NCBI RefSeq assembly: GCF_013201825.1
Contig: NZ_CP053836.1
Span: forward strand, 2,604,001 to 2,668,000
Length of the DNA stretch: 64,000 bases
DNA from: Halarcobacter ebronensis
GTDB lineage: Bacteria > Campylobacterota > Campylobacteria > Campylobacterales > Arcobacteraceae
Reading direction: 5' to 3'
Below, one piece after another: positions 47,176-56,600 of the stretch (positions are counted from its first letter, which is position 1; every line of letters starts with the position of its first letter). The position numbers were made by a program, and so were the translations under genes. The notes beneath the pieces were generated by a model that was given only the letters and a program-made list of their open reading frames with translations, was not told the DNA's origin and made no database searches.

Positions 47176-49770
47176 ATGACAAACGAAAAATATCTAAAAA
47201 AGCTTGATGGTGTTGACAAAGTTAAATATTATGATGTAAAGAGTGCAGTTGAGGATATTACTCCAGGCTCTTTTGAAAAACTTAACTATACCTCAAGAGT
47301 TTTAGCGGAAAACTTAATAAGAAAGTGTCCAAGTGAAGATTTGAAAGACTCACTTATACAGTTAATAGAAAAAAGAACAGATAAAGACTTCCCTTGGTAT
47401 CCAAGCCGTGTAATCTGTCACGATATCCTAGGATTAACAGCTTTTGTTGACCTTGCAGGGCTAAGAGAAGCTGTTGCTAAAGAGGGAGGAGATCCTCAAA
47501 AGGTAAACCCTGTTGTTCCAACACAACTTATAGTTGACCACTCTTTGGCAGTTGAGTGTGGTGGGTATGACCCAGATGCTTTCCAAAAAAATAGAGATAT
47601 TGAAGATAGAAGAAATGCAGATAGATTCCATTTTATAAACTGGACTAAAGAGGCATTTAACAATGTGGATGTTATACCTCCAGGAAATGGTATTATGCAC
47701 CAAATCAACCTTGAAAAAATGTCTCCAGTTGTTCATAATATTGATGGTATTGCAAGTCCTGATACCCTTGTGGGAACTGACTCACACACTCCACATGTGG
47801 ATGCTTTAGGAGTAATTGCAGTTGGTGTTGGTGGATTAGAAGCTGAAAATGTAATGCTTGGAAACCCATCTTATATGAGAGTTCCTGAAATTATTGGAGT
47901 AGAAATAGTTGGAACAAGAGCTGAAGGTATTACAGCAACTGATATAGCTCTTTCTTTAACATCATTTTTAAGAGAAAACAATGTAATTTCAGCTTATTTA
48001 GAGTTTTATGGTTCAGGTATTAAATACCTAAATTTAGGAGATAGAGCAACTATTTCAAATATGACTCCTGAGTATGGAGCAAGTGCAGCTATGTTTGCAA
48101 TTGATGAACAAACAATTGATTATCTAAAACTAACAGGGAGAGAAGCAAATCAAGTAAAACTTGTGGAAGCTTATGCAAAAGCAAATGGTCTATGGGCAGA
48201 CTCTTTTGCAAATGCAACATATGCTAGAACACTAAAATTTGATTTAACAACAGTAACAAGAAGCTTAGCAGGACCATCTAAACCACATAAGTTAGTTCCA
48301 ACTTCAACACTAAAAGCTGAGGGAATTGTAAAAGATTTTGTACAAGAGGGTGATAAAATGCCAGATGGTGCAATTTTAATTGCAGCTATTACTTCATGTA
48401 CAAATACTTCAAACCCTAGAAATGTTGTTGCAGCTGGACTATTGGCTAAAAAAGCAAATGAGTTAGGACTTTCAAGAAAACCTTGGGTTAAATCTTCACT
48501 TGCTCCTGGTTCAAAAGTTGCAGAGGTTTACCTAAAAGAAGCAGGACTTCTTCCAGAGCTTGAAAAACTTGGATTTGGTATTGTTGGTTTTGCTTGTACA
48601 ACTTGTAATGGTATGAGTGGGGCTTTAGATCCAAAAATTCAAAAAGAGGCAGTTGATAATAATATCTACACAACAGCCGTACTTTCAGGAAATAGAAACT
48701 TCGATGGAAGAATTCATCCATATGTAAAAGAGGCATTTTTAGCAAGTCCTGCTCTTGTAATAGCTTATGCTCTTGCAGGTTCAATTAGATTTGATATTGA
48801 AAATGACTCTTTAGGAAAAGATAAAAATGGAAATGATATCAAACTAAAAGATCTGTGGCCAAGTGACAAAGAGATTGATGAAGTTCTTAACTCTTCACTA
48901 AAACCTGAGATGTTTACAGAGATTTATGAACCTATGTTTGCAAGAAGTGCTTTAGGTGATATTAAAGTTGAACCATTTTATAAATGGAGTCCTAAATCAA
49001 CTTATATCCAAAAACCACCATATTGGGAAGATGAGTTTATGAGTATGCCAGCTCTTAAAAATCTAAGACCTCTTGGTGTTTTCCCTGATAATATCACAAC
49101 AGACCATCTATCTCCATCAAATGCTATTTTGCCTGATAGTGCTTCTGGAGAGTATTGTATTAAAATGGGACTTCCAATAGAAGATTTAAACTCTTATGCA
49201 ACCCATAGGGGAGATCATAATACAGCTTCTAGAGCTACATTAGCAAATCCAAAACTATTTAATGAAATGGTTAAAGATGAAAATGGAAATGTTAAACAAG
49301 GAAGTTTAACTAAAATTATGCCTGATGGAATTGAGTCTAGAATGTGGGAAGCAATTGAGACTTACAGGGAAAGAAAACAACCATTGATTATCATTGCTGG
49401 AACAAACTATGGACAAGGAAGTTCAAGAGACTGGGCAGCAAAAGGTGTAAGACTTGCTGGTGTTGAAGTTTTAATTGCTGAATCAATTGAGAGAATTCAC
49501 AGAACAAACCTTGTTGGTATGGGTGTACTTCCTCTTCAATTTAAAGAGGGTGAGACTAGACACACCTATGCAATCGATGGAACAGAGACTTTTGAAGTTG
49601 TTGGAGAGATTACTCCAAGATGTGATTTAACTGTTGTTATGACAAGAGCTAATGGAGCACAAGTTGAAATTCCTGTAACTTGTAGATTGGATACTTCTGC
49701 TGAAGTTGAAGTTTATAAAGCTGGTGGAATATTGCAAAAATTTGCAAAAGATGTAGTTGCAGAAGCTTAG
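47176..49770 (+). CDS. acnD: 2-Methylcitrate dehydratase, Fe-S dependent (AcnD)
   Basis: Aconitase-superfamily enzyme of 864 residues. The [4Fe-4S] ligands are seen in TSCTNTSNPRN and CTTCNGMSG; the C-terminal swivel domain has GTNYGQGSSRDWAAKG. The combination with prpF downstream identifies it as AcnD, which converts 2-methylcitrate to the trans-type methylaconitate, rather than housekeeping aconitase. No prpD was found in the window. Confidence 0.92.
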   Translation: MTNEKYLKKLDGVDKVKYYDVKSAVEDITPGSFEKLNYTSRVLAENLIRKCPSEDLKDSLIQLIEKRTDKDFPWYPSRVICHDILGLTAFVDLAGLREAVAKEGGDPQKVNPVVPTQLIVDHSLAVECGGYDPDAFQKNRDIEDRRNADRFHFINWTKEAFNNVDVIPPGNGIMHQINLEKMSPVVHNIDGIASPDTLVGTDSHTPHVDALGVIAVGVGGLEAENVMLGNPSYMRVPEIIGVEIVGTRAEGITATDIALSLTSFLRENNVISAYLEFYGSGIKYLNLGDRATISNMTPEYGASAAMFAIDEQTIDYLKLTGREANQVKLVEAYAKANGLWADSFANATYARTLKFDLTTVTRSLAGPSKPHKLVPTSTLKAEGIVKDFVQEGDKMPDGAILIAAITSCTNTSNPRNVVAAGLLAKKANELGLSRKPWVKSSLAPGSKVAEVYLKEAGLLPELEKLGFGIVGFACTTCNGMSGALDPKIQKEAVDNNIYTTAVLSGNRNFDGRIHPYVKEAFLASPALVIAYALAGSIRFDIENDSLGKDKNGNDIKLKDLWPSDKEIDEVLNSSLKPEMFTEIYEPMFARSALGDIKVEPFYKWSPKSTYIQKPPYWEDEFMSMPALKNLRPLGVFPDNITTDHLSPSNAILPDSASGEYCIKMGLPIEDLNSYATHRGDHNTASRATLANPKLFNEMVKDENGNVKQGSLTKIMPDGIESRMWEAIETYRERKQPLIIIAGTNYGQGSSRDWAAKGVRLAGVEVLIAESIERIHRTNLVGMGVLPLQFKEGETRHTYAIDGTETFEVVGEITPRCDLTVVMTRANGAQVEIPVTCRLDTSAEVEVYKAGGILQKFAKDVVAEA

Positions 49771-49788
49771 TAGCAAATATTAAAACTC

Positions 49789-49812
49789 TTTTAGGGTATA
49801 AAAGCCCTAAAA
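49789..49812 (+). terminator. Hairpin after acnD
   Basis: Stem TTTTAGGG paired with CCCTAAAA, 8-base loop, followed by ATAGACTTTTTAT. First of four hairpins in the acnD-prpF gap. Confidence 0.55.
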
Positions 49813-49836
49813 TAGACTTTTTATAAGAGAGGCTAA

Positions 49837-49938
49837 GAGCTGATTCTTCAGCTCCTTTAGATTTGGCTTCTTTTAGTAAAAATTTACTTTTTACGTTAAA
49901 AAGAAGATATAAATTTAAGGTCCCTCAAAAATTGGGAC
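49837..49938 (+). promoter_or_regulatory. Structured leader before prpF (three hairpins)
   Basis: Three further stem-loops precede prpF: 49837-49854 (GAGCTGA stem, loop TTCT), 49867-49906 (16-bp AT-rich stem with one bulge: CTTCTTTTA-GTAAAAA arms) and 49920-49938 (GTCCC/GGGAC, 9-base loop) ending 7 bases before the Shine-Dalgarno AAGGA. This may be mRNA stabilising or translation-modulating structure, or a relic of lost DNA. Confidence 0.4.
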
Positions 49939-49955
49939 AATTTTTAAGGAATAAA

Positions 49956-51131
49956 ATGAGTTACGAACCACAAATCAGTGTAAAAGCCACCTATATGAGA
50001 GGTGGTACAAGTAAGGGTACTTTTTTTAATATTGCTGATTTACCAAAAGAGGCACTAGAAAATCAAGAGGCTAAAGACAAACTTCTTTTAAGAGTTGTTG
50101 GAAGCCCAGATGTTTATGGTAAACAAATTGATGGTATGGGAGGAGCAACTTCAAGTACTTCTAAAACTGTACTTGTTGGTAAAAGCACAGTTGCAAACCA
50201 TGATGTGGATTACTACTTTGGTCAGGTTTCTATTGATAAACCTTTTATGGATTGGTCAGGAAACTGCGGAAACCTATCAAGTGCTGTTGGTCCTTTTGCC
50301 ATTAAATGTGGTTTAGTTGACAATGTTCCTCAAGATGGTATTTGTTGTGTAAGAATTTGGCAAGCAAATATTAAAAAAACTATTCTTTGTTATGTTCCAA
50401 TTAAAAATGGAGTAGTTCAAGAGATTGGTGACTATGAGATTGATGGAGTTGCATTTAAAGCTGCTGAGATTAAATTGGAGTTTGTAGAGCCAGTTGATCC
50501 AAGTGAAGAGCTTTTTCCTACAGGAAATTTAGTGGATGATTTAGAGGTACCTGGGATTGGAACTTTTAAAGCTACTATGATAACTGCTGGGATTCCTACA
50601 ATCTTCTTAAATGCTGAAGATTTAGGATACAAAGGAACTGAACTTCAAGGTGACATTAACTCAGATAAAAAAGCTTTAGAGAAATTTGAGACTATTAGAG
50701 CCTATGGTGCAATTAAAATGGGACTAATTAAAGAGGTAAAAGAGGCTGAAACAAGAGCTCACACTCCAAAAATTGCTTTTGTTTCAAAACCTCAAAACTA
50801 TGCTGCATCAAGTGGAAAAGAGATTACAGTTTCAGATATTGATTTAAATGTAAGAGCTCTATCTATGGGACAACTGCACCACGCTATGATGGGAACTGCT
50901 TCTGTTGCTATTGGAGTTGCTGCTTGTGTTCCTGGAACTTTGGTTAATATTGCTGCTGGTGGTGGAGAGAAAGATTCAGTTACTTTTGGGCACCCATCAG
51001 GAACACTAAAAGTTGGTGCAACACTAAGCCAAAACAATGGAAAATATAGCGTTGATAAAGCTAGTATGAGTAGAAGTGCAAGGGTAATCATGGATGGTTA
51101 TGTTCATGTACCTGCTGATACTATGAAATAA
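49956..51131 (+). CDS. prpF: Methylaconitate isomerase PrpF
   Basis: Protein of 391 residues of the PrpF/diaminopimelate-epimerase-like fold. MRGGTSKGTFF at the N terminus, GMGGATSSTSKTVLV and SGNCGNLSSAVGPFAI (catalytic-loop region) are the family signatures. It isomerises the AcnD product to cis-2-methylaconitate, which aconitase then hydrates. Start is the ATG with TAAGGA upstream; an open reading frame extends 31 codons further upstream but is covered by the hairpin leader and lacks a ribosome binding site. Confidence 0.94.
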   Translation: MSYEPQISVKATYMRGGTSKGTFFNIADLPKEALENQEAKDKLLLRVVGSPDVYGKQIDGMGGATSSTSKTVLVGKSTVANHDVDYYFGQVSIDKPFMDWSGNCGNLSSAVGPFAIKCGLVDNVPQDGICCVRIWQANIKKTILCYVPIKNGVVQEIGDYEIDGVAFKAAEIKLEFVEPVDPSEELFPTGNLVDDLEVPGIGTFKATMITAGIPTIFLNAEDLGYKGTELQGDINSDKKALEKFETIRAYGAIKMGLIKEVKEAETRAHTPKIAFVSKPQNYAASSGKEITVSDIDLNVRALSMGQLHHAMMGTASVAIGVAACVPGTLVNIAAGGGEKDSVTFGHPSGTLKVGATLSQNNGKYSVDKASMSRSARVIMDGYVHVPADTMK

Positions 51132-51142
51132 AACTACTTTTT

Positions 51143-51171
51143 ATAAAAGGAAAGAGCCTCTTTCCTTTTAT
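51143..51171. terminator. Shared terminator between prpF and the protease gene
   Basis: Perfect 13-bp stem (ATAAAAGGAAAGA and its complement) with a 3-base loop, overlapping the convergent protease stop codon. Confidence 0.85.
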
Positions 51172-51791
51172 CTATTTTTTAAAAACATCTTTATATCATA
51201 AATAGATATGGCATAAACCATATCACTTTTTTTTGGATTATCAAAAGAGACTAACCCTGCAAGTAAATCTTTTTGAGTAAGAACTGGTGCTCCAGATATT
51301 CCCTCTTTCCCTACTATTTTTAATTCAAGGATATATGAAAGTTTATGTTCAAAACTATCTTCAAATTTCCATTTATACTCTTTTAGAATCTGATAAATAT
51401 ATCCATTTGATTTTTGCCATAAATTTTCATTTTGATGCCCTATATAGTATATTTTATCATCCAAATTTAGCTTGCTCATAGAGGCAAACTCTATCGGTTT
51501 TTTATTTTTTAAAAAAGTTTTGTTCTCAATTTTTAATAGAGCTAAATCTTTTTTCTTATCTACTTTAATAACTCTTGCTTCATAAAAGTTTGTGGCATTA
51601 TCTTTAAAAGCCACTTTAACTCTTTTTTTCCCATCAATTACATGAAAGTTTGTGAGCACTTCGGCATCTTTTGAAATTAATACTCCTGAACCAATTTTGG
51701 AGTCATTTACAACTAAAGCAATAGAGTTATCAATACTATTAGCAAAAAGTGCAAAACTAAAAAGAATTAATATAAACAAGACTCTTTTCAT
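51168..51791 (-). CDS. Exported trypsin-like serine protease
   Basis: Protein of 207 residues with a signal peptide (about 1-17) and a short trypsin-like domain. The catalytic triad can be placed at H50 (LTNFHVIDG), D82 (KKDLALLKI) and S166 (GKEGISGAPVL; the serine motif is GISGAP instead of the usual GNSGGP). There is no PDZ domain, unlike DegP/HtrA. It begins directly after the stop of the secretin-like gene and is the last gene of that operon, so it may process the giant protein or monitor the outer-membrane assembly. Confidence 0.82.
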   Translation of the reverse strand: MKRVLFILILFSFALFANSIDNSIALVVNDSKIGSGVLISKDAEVLTNFHVIDGKKRVKVAFKDNATNFYEARVIKVDKKKDLALLKIENKTFLKNKKPIEFASMSKLNLDDKIYYIGHQNENLWQKSNGYIYQILKEYKWKFEDSFEHKLSYILELKIVGKEGISGAPVLTQKDLLAGLVSFDNPKKSDMVYAISIYDIKMFLKNR

Positions 51792-53657
51792 CTAATAATA
51801 CAAAAACCCTAATACTCTTTTTACAGAGCCTTCAAAAGTATCATCATTATTCCAATCATCAAGTTTTAAATCTCCAGTTCTAAACTGACTAAAGAGTTTG
51901 CTTTCTCCTAAATGTGAAAGTATTGCATCACTATTAGAGACTGTTATTTTCTCTTTATTAATCAATATTTTTGTGTAATAGGTCTCTTTTTTATCTGATT
52001 CTTCTTCTAACTCAATTGCTTGTTCATGACTTAATATTTCATTATAATATCTTGGTTTTCTTGGGGTTAAAAGGATTAAAATCGATTTTCTTGTCTCAGA
52101 CTTTTCTGATCTTGAAAATAGATATTGAACTCCTGGAATATCTTGTAATATTGGCACTCCACTCTCTGAATCATCAGAAGTACTTTCAGTTAAACCACTT
52201 AAAATTAGTGTTTCATCAAATTTTAAAACAGCAGTTGCCTCAACAGAGGTTTGAGAAGTCTGACTAAAAGCTGTAAACCCAACATTTTCAGATAAAGATT
52301 CCAAAAAAGCTCTTTTTGCTTCAACAGAAATTTCAAGGGTATCGTCCCCTAAAAACCTTGGTATTATATTTAAGTTTAATCCAACTGGAACATCTTCCAT
52401 AGAACCATCTGCATTGGAACTACTTAATTGAACATGCAAAGTAGAACCTGAATAGAATTTTGATGGTTTATTCTCAACTGCCAAAAGAGAAGGTCTTGCT
52501 AATATTTCAGCTTTATTATTATCATCATTAAAAATATTGAAGTTATACTCCAAATTCATAAAACTAAACTCAGGAGAGTATATCTCCATACTACTTCCAC
52601 CTGTTCCTGTGGTTTTGATTCTACTATACATTGTACCTGATAAAGTTGTTTTCAAACCATCTAATAGGTTTATTCCTTTTGACTGAGATTTAACTTCATT
52701 TGTCTGAATTATTGCCACATCAACAAGGGTCATTTTAGGCAGATTTTTATTTACTGTAACTGTAGTAGTATTATCACTTTGTTTTTGTTCAATTGTATTT
52801 AATGAATTTTCGCTTGATAAAGAGGAAGAGTCATCAAAATCTTGTGAAACTGTAGTAGATGTATCATCATTGTCAAAAATTGGATAATTATCAGCTAAAG
52901 CATAGTAATTTTTCCAATCATTAACTCTATTTGATACTAAATCAAAACTAAGTTTTCTCATATATTCGTCTTTATCTTTGTACTTCTCATTTAAGACTTT
53001 GTTAAAAAGTTGTAATGTCGCTTTTGCAATCTCATTTTTCCCAGATGCAGCTTGTGAAAAAAGCAAATTTCTTAAACTTGCCAAGTTTTCGGGATCAACC
53101 TCATAAGCCCTTTGTGAAGCCCAAGAGTTAAGTGCAATATCATTGCAATAGTATGAAGCTACAGCTAAACCTCTTAAAAGATAAGGATTTTTATCCTCAA
53201 ACAAAAGACCATGGGCAAACTCATTTTGTGCTTTTCTATACTCTTTTTTCTTAAAATAGATATTTCCCAAGAAGTATGATGCCCAGTAATTAGTATCATC
53301 AAGCATTAAAGAAGTGGTATAACCTGTTTGTGCTAAATCAAGCATTTTGCTGTTGCCATTTAGAGATTGCAAGTGATAAGATAATCCATTTAGAAAATGT
53401 AAGTTTGCATTATCAGGACTTAGTCTTAAGCCTTCATTGAACAGTTTGGTAGCATTTTGATATTTACCATTTTCTATATTTTTTATTCCCTCTTTTATTA
53501 CATAAGTTATTCTATCTTTTTGAGGAATATCATTTAACAAATTAGCAACTTTCATATTTGGTGGCTCAACAAAACTACTATTTTGTGCACTACATCCACC
53601 TAATACAAAGATAAAAAATGCCAACCCTAAAATATCTCTTTTTCTATAAAAACCCAC
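51792..53657 (-). CDS. TPR-secretin fusion lipoprotein
   Basis: Protein of 621 residues. A lipoprotein signal with lipobox LGGC (C22) is followed by TPR-like repeats (about 55-240), a low-complexity Asp/Ser-rich linker (about 262-300) and a C-terminal secretin domain (about 307-540). Secretin features: MTLVDVAIIQTNEV at the start, RPSLLAVENKPSKFYSG, VGLNLNIIPRFLGDDTLEISV, LILSGLTES and VPILQDIPGVQYLF...SILILLTPR. The usual N0/N1/secretin_N domains are not recognisable, their place being taken by the TPR part. It could form an outer-membrane ring. No pilus or type II secretion genes are adjacent. Confidence 0.82.
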   Translation of the reverse strand: MGFYRKRDILGLAFFIFVLGGCSAQNSSFVEPPNMKVANLLNDIPQKDRITYVIKEGIKNIENGKYQNATKLFNEGLRLSPDNANLHFLNGLSYHLQSLNGNSKMLDLAQTGYTTSLMLDDTNYWASYFLGNIYFKKKEYRKAQNEFAHGLLFEDKNPYLLRGLAVASYYCNDIALNSWASQRAYEVDPENLASLRNLLFSQAASGKNEIAKATLQLFNKVLNEKYKDKDEYMRKLSFDLVSNRVNDWKNYYALADNYPIFDNDDTSTTVSQDFDDSSSLSSENSLNTIEQKQSDNTTTVTVNKNLPKMTLVDVAIIQTNEVKSQSKGINLLDGLKTTLSGTMYSRIKTTGTGGSSMEIYSPEFSFMNLEYNFNIFNDDNNKAEILARPSLLAVENKPSKFYSGSTLHVQLSSSNADGSMEDVPVGLNLNIIPRFLGDDTLEISVEAKRAFLESLSENVGFTAFSQTSQTSVEATAVLKFDETLILSGLTESTSDDSESGVPILQDIPGVQYLFSRSEKSETRKSILILLTPRKPRYYNEILSHEQAIELEEESDKKETYYTKILINKEKITVSNSDAILSHLGESKLFSQFRTGDLKLDDWNNDDTFEGSVKRVLGFLYY

Positions 53658-53671
53658 TGCTTATACCTTTT

Positions 53672-56600
53672 TTATTTTACAAAATCTATATCTTGCCCAG
53701 ATGAATTAACACACTGACTAAGTTCTGCTTTTCCAATTTTATTTCCATCTAAATCAACACCCAATGTAATACATTTATTGTTAACATTACTTTTTAATTG
53801 AAAACTATTTCCCTCTTGAATATTTGTCCAAAGGATATTTTTCTCTTTATTACAAGGTTGTAGTACCAAACTCTTATTATCTTTTGGATTAGGAGTAACA
53901 CACCAACCAGATTGCGCATGAATTAGTTTCAAATCACCATTTAACTCTTCAATATAATTAAATTTATCCTCTATAGCACTCTCACAAGCGGTTGATATTA
54001 AAACATTATCTTCTTTTGATATCATCTTTTCATACTCTTTTGCTGTTGTAGTCAAGTTACCTTTTTTTGACTCAACTTTAATAGATATATTTCCTACTCT
54101 TTTTACTTCAAAGAAGTATTGATCAAAAGATTTTTTAGTTGAAAGACAAGTTCCATTTTTAGCATCAATCAAATCTTCTACATTGTGATAAGTAGGTCGT
54201 TGTGTATCTTCAATATCCCTAAACATTTCACTTGCCATACCAACACATCCTGTCCATGTAGCATATGCAGTTTTTGGATTGGCACTTTCTATATCAAAGT
54301 GCAAACATTTTTCTGAATATTTATTTACAATTTTATCCCAATATCCATCTTCAGAGACAATTTTCCATTTTTCATGTTCATCTTTGCCATTACACTCTGA
54401 TAGAGCTAAAAACTCTTCTGAAAACGTTCCATCTCCTGTTGTTTTTGCTTTTAGACATAAACCTTTACTTTTTAGTTGAATATATCCGTTTCCCACATCA
54501 ACTGCACTCCATCTTTCACTTTGAACATCTTGACAATTCTCTTGGTAAACATCTACACCATTTAATGCTACTCCCAAACATAAAGAGCTATGTCCCACAA
54601 CCAAATATTTATCATTGAAAAGTTTACTTTGAGGCATAAAATCAACAATTGAATAAGAAGAAAAGGCATTATTAATCTCTTGCGTTACGTCATTATAACC
54701 ATCAACATATAGATCTGAAGTCTCATCCATTGATTTTAAAATACTACTGTATTTCTCTTCCTCTTGAGATAGATCCTCTTGCATTTTCTCTTTTAAATTA
54801 TTAAGCAATTTAAATATATGTGCATGTATCCAGTTTGTCACTTTTGGATATTTTTGTTTAAACTCTTCTTCTATTAGATTATCAATTACTAAAGCAGGTA
54901 ACAAACCAAAGCTTTTTGCATTTTGAGCAGGATTTGCAGGATAAAAAGCAAAATATTTTTTATACTCTTTATCTTTTATTTTAAAAGAGATATCCACAAC
55001 AAAAGGAAGATTGTTTTTTATATCATTGTAACTTCCAACCAATAATACTTGCTCAATCTCTAACATATCTCCAGCTTCTTCAGCCTGATTTATAAAATTA
55101 GTTGCTTGTTTGTCAATCATATCTTTAGCTTGTGAAACTGTGTCACTTTCAGCTTTTTTTGCAGCTGTAATAATTGCCTTTTCATTATACATATTTAATA
55201 ATGATTGAAGTTTATTATCTAAATTTTGTGCAGTTGTAAGAGCATCTCTTGCCGCTTCATAAGACTTCTCTTTAATCTGCCAATCACCATAATATGCAAC
55301 TTCTTTGGTACAATATTTGCCTTTTTCATAAGGGTGTTCATACTTACTTGTATTTTTACATTTTGATTTATACTCTTCATATTTGCTTTTTGTATTATCT
55401 GCATCTTGTTTTAATTTTTGAATATCAGATTTAAGACTCAAGCCCAATCTTTTTAAAGTATCATCAGCAACTTTATAATTTTTTTTTGCATCTTGAAGCT
55501 CCTTATAAAACTCATCAGAGACTTTTTTAGCATCAGTGTAGGCTTTTTGTAAAGTAGGATAGAGATTTTTAGCCTCATTTGAAATCTCTTTTACACCTTG
55601 GGTAATCTCATTTTTAAGAAATTTTTGTAGGTCATTATTCTCTGTTAAATCCCCAATTATTAAATAGTCATTTTGATCACTATCATATTTAAAGGTTAAA
55701 TCAGCTTTTCCTATTGTATCAAAGTCTATTGTAGAGTTGAAAAATAGTTTATCTTTTTCTAATTTCACTATTGCTCCAAGTGAAGCAGTATTCCCAAAAA
55801 GTTTTACTTTAGACTCAACTAAAAGAGGATCTTGATGTAATTTGTTATTTGTAAAGGTTATAGGACCAACACTAAAATCATTAATAGTTTGTGTGATATC
55901 GCTAATCTTTTTAGTTTTATTATATTTTGACAAATCTATTGTACTTTTTGCTTTTGAATAACTAGAAGTAAGTTCTCTATCTTTTGAATTTTTTCTTATT
56001 GTAGAAACTCTTCGTGAATGAATATCAGAATTAGCAGTAGCTTGTAAATTTAGATCTTTTTTTGCACTTTTAACCTTTTCAAATAGAGCATCTACATACT
56101 TCTTTTTCATAAAAAAATGAGGATTCCCAAGCTCTGTTCCATGTATATTTAAATCAGCTCCAAAACTAACACCTGAACCAATACCTAAAATTGGATCTTC
56201 AGCACCAGGAGTTGCAAAAGATAAATAGGTATCATTTATAGTCAATACTTTGGCATCTTTTTTTGCCCATTTTTTTGCCCAACCTTTTGCAGAATCATTT
56301 TTTGCTGGTTGATCTTTTATACATTGGTCAACTTTTGAAGATATCTCTTGTGAAGTGATTTTTGAATAACTATATTTTGTTTTTATTGTTTTATTATTTA
56401 AATAATCACTTGCACAATCTTCACTGTAATAAACAGAGATATCACCATCATCTTCACTACTTACAGAAGGAAAGTAACGAGAACAAGTTGATTGTGCACA
56501 ATAAGGCTTAATAGGTGATTCATATCCAGATACTAATAGATACAAATAGTAGTAACCTAAATAATCCAGATCATCAAGCCCAACTTTTAAAGCTACACCA

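Noticed and set aside
47176-49770. Housekeeping aconitase (acnA/acnB)
   Set aside because: Position in the prp cluster and the partner prpF identify it as AcnD; length and motifs are compatible with this.
49863-49955. A longer prpF starting 31 codons upstream
   Set aside because: The upstream codons lie in the hairpin region with no ribosome binding site, and PrpF homology begins just after the ATG at 49956.
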